A DNA stretch of 64,000 nucleotides from Trema orientale (GCA_002914845.1 JXTC01000128.1:205897-269896); one strand, 5' to 3'. Shown: positions 1 through 11,087, counted from the first letter of the stretch. Made by a program: numbers and translations. Notes: generated by a model from the sequence alone, not told the origin.

Positions 1-1500
1 TCGTTTTTCCCACTTGCAGCCATTTAATTTTTACCCGATTCGTTGATTTGCCCATTCCTATTATATTATTTCAATCTTCTTTCAATAATATTCTGAGGTG
101 TCATTTAATTTAATCGATAGAATGACTACTGAAATATAATGATAATTTTTACAGCAACCTCATTATTATGTTTTGCTTTGACAAAAACGAAAAACAGAAA
201 AATATAGAAATAGTTATTTCGCCAAATTGCTTCAAGTTGTCTTCTAATGATGTATGCATGCTTAATTAGGGAATCCAACAAATATAACAAAACACTCAAA
301 TCCCATTCAATTGGCACTTGGCAGCCACGTACACAAAGACTTTTGATTTTAATCTAGTCCCTCAATATAGATATTTGTGAATCTTAAATATTTGTGAATC
401 TCATGATTGACTATGTATTGATAAGTACACAGAAAAGATTCATTTTCATTTTCATTTTCAAATCAAGTTACTAAAATTAAACAGAACCTAATGTTCTTTT
501 AAACCAAAGTCTTTCGCACTTTCGTGGCGTCTGAATTTATTATCTTGATAATCATCCCATTCACCTTAATATTTTAGGTTTTATTTGGAACCCGGATTTT
601 AAGGAGGAAAGAACAAAAATTTGAAGAAATTTCATTTTCTCATGTTTGATTTTCTTCAAAGAAAAAAAAAAGAGACAAAAAAAAATATTTAAAAAAATTT
701 AAAGAGATATTTGTGTAAGTTTAAAAAATATAAAATAATTACAAAAAGATTGAGATAAATAAAAGTTTCAAAAATATATTTTATAGAATTCTTGGAAAAA
801 AAAATTTTCCCTTTGGTTTTCCTCACTATATTAATATTTTTTCTCAGAAAAATCTAAGATCTAAACAGAAAAGCCTATACTTCAAATCCATCTACCTTTC
901 AATCAAAATTTTGAAAAGAGAAAAGAAAAAAAAAAAAAAGAAACGCACCCATAAAACTATAACTTAAAATACGCTTACTTGTAATTATTTGTCCAAAAAA
1001 ACTTATGTCGGCAAGAGAATCACGTAAACAAAACCATGCACAAAACATGAACTTTCACACTAAATATTCGGCTTATCTTGGTTTTTATTTCTCAAGATTC
1101 TCTTATTAAAACTTTTTGCTTTATAATTACTCTGATTTTTTTTTTATTAATAACTCTTATTAATACATATATCTTTTTCTTCTATTGACAAATATCATAA
1201 CATTTAGATTGTTTATAGTATATGGAAAGATTGAAAATGGGCCAAATCTTGCGTGGGCTTTATTACGCGTGGGCCCTCCTCGCCACTGTCGTTAGCTTCC
1301 ACGCTTTTAGAGGGAGTTGGATAGTAGCCACAACCTAAGAAGCATGAACCTCTCCATTTCCACTCTTTCTTTCCTTTTCGTCTCATGGTCTCGATGCGTA
1401 GAACCTCATATCCTCTCCACACACTTCAACCTCTTCCACACATTAATTTCTTCCCGAGGAAAAAAAAAAAACAATAAAATCAAAAATAAAAATAGTGGTC
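1..1500. other. AT-rich intergenic DNA, no gene seen
   Basis: Low-complexity A/T-rich sequence with several homopolymer A runs (around 661-700 and 920-940). Open frames here are short and have no recognisable domain. I see no RNA gene or clear repeat boundary. Confidence 0.6.
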
Positions 1501-2370
1501 TACAGCTCCCAATACTCCACGTCAGCATCAAAAGATTTCCCCCATCTGAAAGAGTATTCCACGTAGGATTGATCCACGTGAAGTCGCCACGTCATCATTT
1601 GGATAAAAAGAATAGAAAATTAATATAAGACTTTAAAAAAATAATAATAATAATGTCGATATGTTATTATTACAATACAATGTATACATATCCTCGGGCA
1701 TGGGCGCGGCCATGGTTGCACCACGAGGCTACCCTGCCCCTGAAAACCGCTCCTAGCCCATAAAATTTTGGGACCCATCTCCTCGTTTATTATTTTATAA
1801 TGTTATTTAATATTTATTTAATTGTTCTGGGTGAAATCAATAATGTTATCCATTAGATTAAAATTGATTTAAAAAGATTAAAAAAAGCTTTGAAGATTAG
1901 GGGGAAAAAAAAAAAGAGACTATTCTGAGCCGAAAGCCGAGGCAGGGATAAAGAGATTAGATAGATGTGGGGCCCCGTAACACCAAGGCCGGATGCTGCC
2001 TTAACGAAGCCCAGGTGGGCTTCACGTGGGCTCACGATCCATTGTGGCCCAAAAAGTTCCACGTAGGATTAGAATGCGAATCTGTAGGACCCAGCAAATG
2101 GGTCAGGACTCGGGCGTCATCACCCAAATCCACAGAAAAATATCTTGTGGCCGAGACGAGTAAATACCCCTCGACACGCAAGGTATTCCAGAGTGGCGGC
2201 GACACGTGGCGTCCCGTCACACCACGTGTTGTAATCATCTACATCCCGAACTTTGCTCATTATCATACATCCAAACTACGCACCCAATAGTCTAAAAGGT
2301 GAAAACAAATTTTCGACGTGGAGAGTTTTAATAGGCTAACATAGAAATAGTTGGCTGCACGTCACAGCAG
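1501..2370 (+). promoter_or_regulatory. ACGT/G-box-rich upstream region of the BBX gene
   Basis: Four perfect G-boxes (CACGTG) lie at 1575-1580, 2023-2028, 2203-2208 and 2223-2228. Further ACGT cores are at 1517-1526 (CCACGTCAGC), about 1557-1564, 1587-1596 (CCACGTCATC), 2059-2067, about 2315-2320 and 2358-2364. ACGT cores are the known binding sites of plant bZIP (HY5, ABF) and bHLH (PIF) factors. BBX28/29-type genes are known to act in light signalling with HY5, so light or ABA control is a reasonable inference. A TATA-like GATAAATACC is at about 2529-2538, about 100 bases before the start codon. Confidence 0.6.
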
Positions 2371-2636
2371 AGGAGACGATCGTCAAAAGAAAGGACCACG
2401 ACTCAGGCATTAGTAAAAGATATTCATAAATCAACCAAACTATGAAATGACAAAGTTGCCCTGGATTTAGCCAGAGGAAAACGACAAGAATTCGCGTAAT
2501 TATACCCAAAATATTTGGGGTTGTTTTCGATAAATACCACCTTCAACCACACCATATTCTTTCTCCTCTACTCTACAAAACTTGAGATTACAGAGAGAAC
2601 CAGAGAAAAAGAAGAAAAAATAAAAATAAAATAAAA

Positions 2637-3539
2637 ATGAAAGATTGTGAGCTTTGTGGGTTACGAGCTAGGATGCACTGCGAGTCGGACCAGGCGAGCT
2701 TATGCTGGGACTGCGACGAGAAAGTTCACGGAGCCAATTTCTTGGTAGCCAAACACTCCAGGAGCCTCCTCTGCCACGTGTGCAGTTCCCCGACTCCATG
2801 GAAGGCTTCCGGCCCGAAGCTCACTCCGACGGTCTCCGTCTGCGAGAGCTGCGTCGATTGCCATGGCAGGAAGTTCGAGCGAGGTCGCGATGATGAGAGC
2901 CAAGGCGGAAACGACGACGACGATGATGATGAGTTTGATGAGTTTAGCTTAGACGAAGATGAGATCGGCGATGACGATGACGACGATGATGATGATGACG
3001 ATGAAGATGAGGATGATGATGAAGATGAGGATGGAGAGAATCAGGTGGTTCCTTGGTCGTTTTCGTCTTCTTCGACTCCACCAACACCACCGCCGCCGCC
3101 TATGGCGGAAACTTCATCATCGAGTAGCGAAGAGGAGGAGAGGTTCTCGGAATCGAAACGGTTGCGAGAGAATGCAGATCTGGATTCTGATGTAAGCAAA
3201 AGCATCTTCTTCGATTTTTCAATTTTCAATTCTCATTTTCATTTTCCCCTAAAATTTTCTCGCGAACCAAACACGAGTTTAAACTTTTCTCAGGATGAAA
3301 ACGGATGCGAAGGAGCAACATCTTCGGGCTCATTCGGACCATTGAAGAAACGGCCAAGATTGACCCCCGTAGATGATGCTGATGATGATGATGATCATGA
3401 CGATGGTCAAGAAGAGTCAAGATCGACGGCGATCATAACTTCGCTCCAGAGGCTCCAAAAGGATGTCATCACAGACGTTGAAAACGCCTCCGCTACAATT
3501 TTAGGGATTTGCAAACTGAGCAGAGATCAGAGCGGTTGA
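2637..3539 (+). CDS. BBX28/29: B-box zinc-finger protein, BBX28/BBX29 type
   Basis: Plant transcriptional regulator with one N-terminal B-box. The zinc ligands are visible as C4, C7, C15, D18, C23, C26, H31 and H40 in the order typical of the family, followed by the conserved stretch LLCHVCSSPTPWKASG. There is no complete second B-box and no CCT domain. Residues about 92-134 are an extreme Asp/Glu run, then NQVVPW, a Pro/Ser-rich linker and a basic KKRPR patch near the C-terminus. The unspliced frame is 300 aa. A canonical GT-AG intron of 102 nt (3192-3293, GTAAGC...CAG) lies exactly between codons and contains no stop; removing it gives 266 aa and joins LDSD to DENGCEG. The spliced form is more likely, because the intron-encoded residues are Phe/Ser-rich and unlike the rest. 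Family members act in the nucleus in light signalling, usually by modulating HY5. The start is the first ATG after a purine-rich leader. Confidence 0.9.
   Translation: MKDCELCGLRARMHCESDQASLCWDCDEKVHGANFLVAKHSRSLLCHVCSSPTPWKASGPKLTPTVSVCESCVDCHGRKFERGRDDESQGGNDDDDDDEFDEFSLDEDEIGDDDDDDDDDDDEDEDDDEDEDGENQVVPWSFSSSSTPPTPPPPPMAETSSSSSEEEERFSESKRLRENADLDSDVSKSIFFDFSIFNSHFHFPLKFSREPNTSLNFSQDENGCEGATSSGSFGPLKKRPRLTPVDDADDDDDHDDGQEESRSTAIITSLQRLQKDVITDVENASATILGICKLSRDQSG
3192..3293 (+). other. Probable intron of the BBX gene (102 nt, in frame)
   Basis: Starts GTAAGC and ends TTTTCTCAG. It is T-rich compared with the flanking acidic-codon exons. Its length is a multiple of three and it has no in-frame stop, so retention would add 34 residues without truncating the protein. 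Confidence 0.7.
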
Positions 3540-4700
3540 TCTTTAATTGGCTCAATACAATTTCATAATCCCCTCTTTTTTCTTTGCTTTTATTTATCCA
3601 TACCTCTAACCATATACATACAGGGCTTTGATTGTTTTTTTTTTCCTTCTCAGATATTTAATTAATTAATTCCTAATTCACGATTAAATTGCTTGTATTA
3701 GAGGGGCTTTATTTTATTAATTTGTTTCCAATTTTCCGTACGTTCATATAAAACGACAACGTTTAGCCGCCGAAACGCGGAGTGGTAGAGCCCATGTTGA
3801 CGTTTTCGATGGCAATCTGACTCCCTTGGTTGAAAATGGGCAATATTTGGCGGTTGCAAATATGTGGTTGAGAATGGGCTCTGAGCTTTTGGTGTAAAAA
3901 TGGAATTCTGCACGGTGTGGTGGCGAGAAAGGAGGAGGATGCTGCCTGTATTGGCTCCATATGTGTGACAACTTGGTCGAGTCCCTATAGGCCATATGGT
4001 TTGGTTGAGGATATGAATATTTATTATTGTGTGTGTGCATAGGCCTTAAGGGTGTGTGTTTTTTTGCTAATTATGTTTAGACTGTAGGGAGACAGGATTT
4101 TTAATTTGAGGATAAGATAAGCATCTTGATTATTGTGGTTCTCTGTGTGTATACTATTAATTTAAGGTAATATTAGGTAAGATTATGCATCTGTACGATT
4201 AAGCAAGAGTTGGGTTTTCGTTATTACTACTTAGTAGTCAATTGGAATATTTGAGCTCTGCACCTAACGCATTAAGCTGAATTTTTGTAAGGCAGAGTTT
4301 TTTCCTTTCTAAAAGTCTTCTTCAACGGAACAGGAATCTTACTATTAGATCTATAAGTTGTTCAAGTTAGGGAAATATTTTCAGCCAACCAAATAAATAA
4401 ATAAGAAGTATCAAACAATGTGGTACCTTACTTTCAAACAACAAAAACAATGTGGTACCTACAATTTGGATTGACACTTCGTTTTCTTGTATATATTGCA
4501 AGTAGTCGTTTTCTCGTGGGATTAATGGAAGACATTGGCCGACAGCCCATAAGAACTTGCGATTCAGCTTTGTTTGCATAGAAGGTGAGACTGCGCGGTT
4601 ATTATGTATTGTGGATGGGAACCAAAAACCCATAAAGAAACAAAATATAAATTTCTTTCTTTAATATACGAGGGAGTGTCAAGCTTGGAAAATGCGATTT
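3540..4700. other. 3' flank of the BBX gene and convergent 3' flank of the stress-protein gene
   Basis: Holds the BBX 3' UTR (T-rich, repeated TTAATTAATT near 3660) and then unassigned DNA. Modest open frames on the minus strand (3744-4040 and 4367-4633) show no family resemblance. The second may simply be 3' UTR of the universal stress protein transcript. Confidence 0.4.
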
Positions 4701-4749
4701 TGTATTAACATCATGATAGGTTCAACCCGAATCTTATAACTTACGCGAC

Positions 4750-4888
4750 CTAACGCATAACGCGCCAAGCTCTGTGCCTCACTAACAAGTCAACTTCTTT
4801 GAGCCTTGAGAAGTCAACTGCAAGTTGCTTTTCTTCAAACTCCTCAAGAAAATTGAATGCAGGAATCCCACGTAATAAAGGGTAATAC
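4750..4888 (-). other. Candidate 3'-UTR exon of the universal stress protein gene
   Basis: Read on the minus strand, position 4889 downwards follows a strong acceptor (T-rich tract then TTTTTAG), and the sequence is exon-like in composition. It can be joined to the candidate exon at 5919-5969. One frame across the junction stays open to a TAG at 4750-4752, but the preferred reading of the gene stops in the earlier exon, making this untranslated. The 3' limit of the exon is not defined; I give only the open part. Confidence 0.4.
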
Positions 4889-7875
4889 CTAAAAACATAA
4901 GAAATTACTTTCATTAACCCTGTTCAGATCAATTATCATACGTTTTACAGAGAAGTCTGGCTCCAACACACACCCAACGAAGTACAAACGACGGAAATGT
5001 CATCCAAAAACGACGAACAACACCATCAGCTAAACCACTTGACTCGAACACACTTAGTACCAAGCGTTCAAACCATCAGAATTTGAGATTAGTGAATAAG
5101 AAGTTAACTACAAGGAGAAACTTCATATTTCATTGAAGTCCATGGAGATGAACCCGTACGATATACATTGTTCCAATTTCAGTACGAGGTTAAAAAGTTC
5201 TAAAAACGTTATCCATCGTCCTGCTCATCACACAATGTCTAAAAATAAAGGTAAAGTGTAAGCTTAATGTATAAAAATGCATCAACTACGCATACAAATT
5301 GAACAAACACAGCAAATAACTAAATTTGCAATTTGCATACTACTAACAGGCAAATTCTTCACATTGAAAGGAAATTGCATCACAAAGTAGTCAACCATAC
5401 TTATGAAGGCCAAACAGAATTCCGAAAATCTCATAAACAGTACAGCTATCATCCCTAGTCCTCCCCAAGTCTCACACGTGAGAGAAGCTGTTTGAGGGGA
5501 ATGAAAGAGAAGGAAAGAACAAGCACTCTACAGTCTTTCCATTACCGCAAGATTTCACCCAATAAAAACTTATTAACTTCTCAACGGGTCAGCTAGTCCC
5601 AGTTGATCCAGTAAGCAGTTACTCAGACACCTGCTCAAAGTATACATCATGTAATAAGACCTAGCTGCAACTCTAGGAAACATACACTTAAATAGAAGGC
5701 ACAACAAGTACTTTTGCTTTGGAGAGAGGAAGAAAAGGAAGAAAAGGAGGAAGAGGTAGGGGAAGGATATGAGAAATGAACGAGCTTATTTGTTCAAAAA
5801 AAAAGCATTGCCATGAGAAATATGAATTGTTAAATTTCCTTACTATTTTTTTTTACTGAAGTTGCGGAGAAAATTAAAGTTAAGCAGAAGTCAAATTTTT
5901 GGCAAAGGAAAAATGTACCTGCACTTGAGAGGACCAATAACATGGTTCATAAAAAGCCTGGCTAAGCATCTGCCAAAGAACAAGAAATCATAGTAATGTC
6001 ATATTATGACGCTATTCAAACTTCACTGAAAAACTACTAACGAGTCTAATGACAAAACCATCCCTTTCTTAAAAGAACAGGAAAACATTCACTGGAAAGA
6101 ACATAAAGGATTGCCTAAAAAATGAAGTAAAAAGACAAAGGATAACCAACCAGAGAACCCCACACTTCTTCCGAGCATAGCTTTTCCGTACTAATATCTC
6201 TTCCAGTATTATGAATCATGGACTAGTTGAAATGAAAAAAGTTGACTTCAAGTTTTCAAGTTATTGCGACAAACTAAAAGCTAATTGTAGGGCTATTACC
6301 ACATAATACTTAAAACCCTGAGATATGAATGGGTGAAAAAACAATGAATGGATTCATGAAACTGGAAATGAGATTCAAACCACCCAAGAGACTCCCCTAC
6401 ATATTCCCAAATTTTCAATCCTAAAAAAAGAAACTATTGCCTGAAAAGATTCCCCAACCTGAGAATTAGGGTATCATTTTTCTCAAAGATCTTTTACCTT
6501 CAACCGTCATAGTATAATAAGAAACTCTGGAAATGTTAACTAACTGTGCTAAAGAACAATACTTTCTTCTAGTGACTAATCATCTTAAATGTTGATATCC
6601 AGAGACTCAGAGGTTTTCAAGAAATTATTCATTCTAGAGACATGGTCATCGTATATAAATACAAAGTCAAAGAGCCGATTGTTTTCTTTAGACAAAACCT
6701 AGATATAGACAATCTAATCGACTTTTTCCCTTGTTTATGCATACTCTCTAGCTTCAGAAGTTTCCTTAACCCTACTTTTCCGTTCTTTTCTGTGCTGCAA
6801 GACTTCAAAAATACTGTTCTATTTATGACGTTCACAACAAAAACAATTTTTTAGGGTAATTCAGTCTAACATTACAAAGAAGATGAACTGCAAGGTCAAT
6901 GCCCTAATAGCAAAACATAACAATATACTGACCTAACATCTTCCCACCACAGCAGAAGTTCCTCACACATTAACCTACTAACCTAATTACTCTGAGGTAG
7001 AGCTTTGTAATTAGCTGGTAGTATTTTCAACGGGTGTCTGTCTATAATTGGTACATTGGAGGACATTTGTTGTATCTTCTAACAAAAGGTTTCAATACTT
7101 TCCACAACACTGCCAATCTGGAAAAGTGATGAGATGTAATTCATTGTATTCTATTTTCCAACTAATGAGCAGAGTATACATAATTCTCACTCGCAACCCT
7201 ACCAGAAAGAATACATAATTCTCACTCTCAATCCTACAAATAAAGGAACTCCAATACCAAAAAAGTGACTTTGATCTACCAACAGATCGTCAGATCCCAA
7301 TATAAGACCAATTCGATCCACACTAAACCCACTCCATCTATTCAATTTCAAGAGGCATAGAGTACCAATTTGCAAATATCTTTTCCATAGTTAATTAGGA
7401 CAACCAACAAGTATTGACTCTAGTCTCTAACATGCAAATGCAGCTGATGCACAAGAGATATAACAAAGTCAATGAAGCGTTCTCAAGAAATTCCTCACTA
7501 AGACCTTGCATTGTGAAGTAAATTAAATGTTCGAGCTACTTCATCTTAAACTTGGAAACTGTAAGCCAATCCAATCACATGGAAATGAATCTCACCGAAA
7601 GGTTTCTATTGGAAGTTGCCACATAGCATTTGACATAGATATGCATACAAGTACCGCAATTATAAACCAATACTTACTAAAAACACAAAAAGTTCAAGCA
7701 TTCAACTTACTCCCACTCCCATAAACACGAAATTAATTCACAGATAACCCAATTGCCAATAACTCATAAGTCTAAATAAAGTCTATCAACAATGAAATAA
7801 GCACAATGCAATTAACATCATACCCAATTTGATAATTCTACAAAAAGTAACTTTATCGAGCATTAAATTTCTAAC
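4889..7875. other. Non-coding stretch, probably introns of the stress-protein gene
   Basis: No convincing open frame apart from the two candidate small exons at 4750-4888 and 5919-5969. Composition is A/C-rich on the plus strand, as expected for T-rich plant introns transcribed from the minus strand. Weaker acceptors that could also end the coding region lie at about 7538 and 6583. Confidence 0.45.
5919..5969 (-). other. Candidate terminal coding exon of the universal stress protein gene
   Basis: On the minus strand this 51-nt segment has an excellent acceptor (TTCTTGTTCTTTGGCAG, with TTACTAT upstream as a possible branch point) and a good donor (CAG/GTACAT). Joined to the phase-1 donor at 7876/7875, its first bases complete GAT-GCT-TAG, giving a protein end of ...EHLK-D-A. 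I recall an Arabidopsis PHOS32 end of similar form (HIKDE), which supports splicing after the Lys. The stop then lies about 43 nt before the next exon junction. Confidence 0.5.
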
Positions 7876-8701
7876 CTTTTAGATGCTCGGCCTTCTCCAC
7901 GGGCTTGATCACAGCCTCTCCTTCTTCCTCGTCTTTCACCACCAGCACCGCACCGCCATGGCCACCGTCAACAGCAACACCGCTACCACTATCATTGACA
8001 CCATCATCCTTATCCTCAGGATACCGTACAACCACAACAGGGCAAACACAGTGATGAACACAGTAATCACTAACGCTCCCAAGCCTGCCGTCACTACCAC
8101 GCCGAACAGCCCCAAATCCCCTGCTACCCATGATCACCGCACTGAGCCCAAGCCTCTCCACCTCCAAACAAAGCCTCTCCTTCATATCATGATCCTTCAC
8201 GATATGGATCTTGTACGGAATCTGAGCTTCCCTAAGGGGCTTCGCGAGATCGGCAGCCTTTGAGGCCGTGAAGGCGTCGAAATCGTCCTCGAGCTTCTGC
8301 TTGGCACGCCGCTTCGTCGGCGTGGCCGTCGTCTCGCCGCCCCTGCCGTCGTTCTGGCGAAAAGGGTCGGCGACATCGTCTTCGTCGTTGATCGAGAGGT
8401 CGATGGAGCCCCAGTCGGCGCCGAAGAGCACGGAGGTAGGGCTGACGTGGAGGAGGATGACGGCGTCGCCGGGGCGGATGTAGTGGTGGACGGCCCAGCG
8501 CACGGCGTAAGCGCTCTCGTCGGAGAGGTCGACGGCGACGCCGATCTTGCGGCGGGCACCGGCGGTGGGGGTAGGGGTGGCGGCCGGAGCTCCGGCGGAG
8601 GTGGGGTGGCGAGGGGAGGCCGGGTGGTGGATTTTGATGGTTGGGAGCTGAGGGTCGGAAGGGTCGAGTGGCGGGGTTTGGTTATGGTGATGAGGATGCA
8701 T
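7871..8701 (-). CDS. PHOS34: Universal stress protein A-like, PHOS32/PHOS34 type (main exon)
   Basis: Single-domain UspA-fold protein of 276 aa if unspliced. Residues 1-50 are a Pro/His-rich tail containing TIKIHHPASPRH, where Ser29-Pro30 corresponds to the MAP-kinase site known in Arabidopsis PHOS32. The Usp domain covers about residues 51-228: the first strand is RKIGVAVDLS, then WAVHHYIRPGDAVILLHV, IHIVKDHDMKERL, and the nucleotide-binding loop GSRGFGAVRRGSDGRLGSVS (192-211) followed by CPVVVVRYP. The tail (229-276) is acidic and variable. The family binds ATP/AMP-type nucleotides and is phosphorylated in stress and pathogen signalling; the biochemical role is poorly defined. The exon is much more GC-rich than its surroundings. 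The last codons are uncertain: AAAG/GTTAG at 7876/7875 is a usable donor, giving a D-A-stop end from 5962-5969. The gene sits tail-to-tail with the BBX gene. Confidence 0.92.
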   Translation of the reverse strand: MHPHHHNQTPPLDPSDPQLPTIKIHHPASPRHPTSAGAPAATPTPTAGARRKIGVAVDLSDESAYAVRWAVHHYIRPGDAVILLHVSPTSVLFGADWGSIDLSINDEDDVADPFRQNDGRGGETTATPTKRRAKQKLEDDFDAFTASKAADLAKPLREAQIPYKIHIVKDHDMKERLCLEVERLGLSAVIMGSRGFGAVRRGSDGRLGSVSDYCVHHCVCPVVVVRYPEDKDDGVNDSGSGVAVDGGHGGAVLVVKDEEEGEAVIKPVEKAEHLKG

Positions 8702-9030
8702 TTGTGTTCGATTGATTGATCAGAGAGAATGACGAGAAAGTGTTGAGAGGTTTCTAGAGGGAGAGAGAGGTTTCAGTCGAATATGGTTTTGCCAAAATGG
8801 GAATGATACTCGATTTTGGGACGAACGCAAGACAAAGTGGGGTTTTAAGAATTCGGAGCCTATGGAAGGGCTTCTGGTTTGGGCTTTGTTTAAATATTGG
8901 CCCAAATTTATGTTCGGGCTTTGGGTTAGTAGTACCACTGGACTTCTAAACCGAAAATAAAATAATTAAGTTACAAAAAGAGGACGACGGCTAAACACAT
9001 AATCTTTTTTACTCTTCGCTCTCACATTTG
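8702..9030. other. 5' flank of the stress-protein gene
   Basis: The minus-strand leader just upstream of the ATG is CT-rich (CTCTCTCCCTCTAG type around 8755-8770). Nothing else is recognised. Confidence 0.4.
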
Positions 9031-9500
9031 TGGCATGTTTACTTCGTTGTAATCGTAATCGGAATAAATAAAAGGAAAAATAAAAGGAAATAAAATAGAA
9101 GAGTATGAGAATCATTATTTGTAGTATGTTGTTTACTTAAAACTAATAGAAATAAGAATCATATTCATTAGAATACTATTTTTTTGTTTACTTAACCCAA
9201 GAAAAGTAATAGGAATGTGTTATATTTACTAAATTGTCCTTTTAAATACATGTACAATTTAAAGTAGATAGATTTTTTGGAGTAAAATTGAATTCTACAA
9301 TTTTAATAATTAAAAAAGAGGAAAAGAGTGTTTACGGGTAATCAGACTCCTTAGGGTGTTGGTGGGGGAAGTATTCCCATTCTTTTCTCCTAAATTTGTA
9401 TGAGCCCCACATATTTTCCCCTTTCTCATATTTTAGTAAACCTTTTTATGAGAATCATTAATCCATATATCATTCTCATTACTCTTTAGTAAACATGCCA
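9031..9500. mobile_element. MITE with perfect 13-bp terminal inverted repeats
   Basis: Starts TGGCATGTTTACT (9031-9043) and ends with its exact reverse complement AGTAAACATGCCA (9488-9500). The 470-bp interior is AT-rich and non-coding. A target-site duplication is not obvious, so the superfamily is open; PIF/Harbinger or hAT are possible. Confidence 0.65.
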
Positions 9501-9655
9501 TAGATATATTGATTTCATTTTGATTTTTTATATTATGAAACTGTTGGAGTGGATCATCGAATACACAAATTAAGCAGTGAGACGAGAGAGTAAAAAAGAA
9601 AAGTGTGAAAAAAATACATTTAGTGATCGGTTTATAAGTCACAAGAATATACAGA

Positions 9656-9938
9656 ATATATATATATGGGTTGCCAATCCAATAGGTATTTTCTTTTTTT
9701 TTTTTAACCTATGTGTAGGCATTTTTTTTTTTTAGCCGTTGGATCATCATCTAATGGTGATCCAACGGTTAGAATGATATGCATAAAAAGATGTGCATCA
9801 TTAATGCTATTTCTCTCTCTTACTTTTTAATATAAAAAAATGTGCAAAAAAAAATTTCATTGGCCAAATTGATACCTATGCATAGGTAAAAAAAGAAATA
9901 CCTACTAGATTGGTACCCATATATATATATATATATAT
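9656..9938. mobile_element. Small inverted-repeat element inside a TA microsatellite
   Basis: Left end (about 9656-9691) reads TATATATGGGT, then CCAATC and TAGGTATTT. The right end (9897-9938) is the near-perfect inverse: AAATACCTA, GATTGG, ACCCATATATAT. The interior holds a second palindrome, AGCCGTTGGATCA.../...TGATCCAACGGTT (about 9735-9772). Non-coding, and typical of a MITE; both ends merge into TA repeats. Confidence 0.6.
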
Positions 9939-10374
9939 TATATATCATAAGTTTGACATTCAATTTGATGATTTCACAATCTACAATTGTTAACCAAACC
10001 AACCACTAAAACGTGTTTTCCAACCCAACTAACTGTCTAGAAAAACGAAGCGGCTTGATTTGATTTAGAAAGGTCAGTTCATGCGATTTTGTTGATCTTT
10101 TTTAACACTAGTAATTAGGAGTCGATGTGGATCGAACTTTTGACTTTTCAAGATTTCAAGTTCATGTTAGTAGAAAGTGTAAATTGAGCACTGACGAAAG
10201 TTATCTCAAATTTTCCAACCGAGATCAAGTTTGTTCGAGTTGTGTTAAGTTCGATTTTGGTCGAGTCAATTAGTTTGTCGAATGGTGTGGTCTCTCGTAA
10301 GTTAAATTGTAATTTTTGCTTTTGATTCCTAAGTACAATAATAAACATATACTATGCGATTTAACTTAAAAACC

Positions 10375-10562
10375 AAGGGCAGTAAAGTGCTCGTTATCTC
10401 GATTAAAAGATCTTGGATTCGAGTCATCATTGTTGCGGTGGTTGGAAGTTTATGAGTAATTTATTTAAAGAATAATCCATTAAATAATATAGGTAAGTCC
10501 ACACTTGCAGTTAATATAGGGGTACACATCTAATCCTATAACCTTTATTACCAAAAAAAAAA
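10375..10562 (+). mobile_element. tRNA-derived SINE-like retroposon
   Basis: Begins with a tRNA-like head, GGGCAGTAAAGTGCTCG, followed about 30 bases later by GATTCGAGTCA, which matches 9 of 11 positions of the Pol III B-box consensus. The body (GTTGCGGTGGTTGG...) ends in ACC(A)12 at about 10550-10562. Length of about 190 bp, a tRNA head and an A tail are the classical plant SINE layout. Exact limits and a target duplication are not certain. Confidence 0.5.
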
Positions 10563-11087
10563 AATCATCTTCAGCTTCATAATGCACTAAGAGTAAAAAC
10601 TACATTTTAGAATAAAAATCCTTATAGAAATTAAAATCACATGGTGTATTTTTATCAAATGTGTGACATTTTTTACATAAATTTACATCTAATGATATAT
10701 TTTTGTTACTATAAAAGATGAAATAAAAATCTGTAAGTCGTCTAAAATATGAAGGATATTTTTGTAAACATCCCTTTCAATAATCATTATTATTCAGTGA
10801 CCTAATACTTCTTGTTCTATAGGTAAAGATACTAATATATAGCCTATTTCCTTCAATAAGTTTCGTAAAAATTCATGAACTGAAAAATATTTATTTATTT
10901 GTCATGTTTGTTGGTATAAAGAAGTTGAAATACCTATTAGAATGGACAATGCTATTTTTTACAAAAGAAACGTGCACTATGGTCATCATTTAATTTTGGC
11001 ACTGATGTATATATTTGGAATCAATTTTTGGTACTGATATTATGTCAATCTCGTGAAATTTAATATCTTGTTTCACTAAAAAGATAT

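Noticed and set aside
2675-2700. miR166-like word TCGGACCAGGC
   Set aside because: It is coding sequence of the B-box; no foldback precursor.
3744-4040. 98-codon minus-strand frame downstream of the BBX gene
   Set aside because: No domain, overlapping alternatives equally open, no splice or promoter support.
6130-6195. Another small exon of the PHOS-type transcript on the minus strand
   Set aside because: Splice-like signals exist, but joining it to the next exon in the open frame gives a stop and the acceptor is weak.
7883-8719. Plus-strand and other-frame open frames across the PHOS-type exon
   Set aside because: GC-rich coding exon leaves several frames open; only the minus-strand frame encodes a Usp domain.
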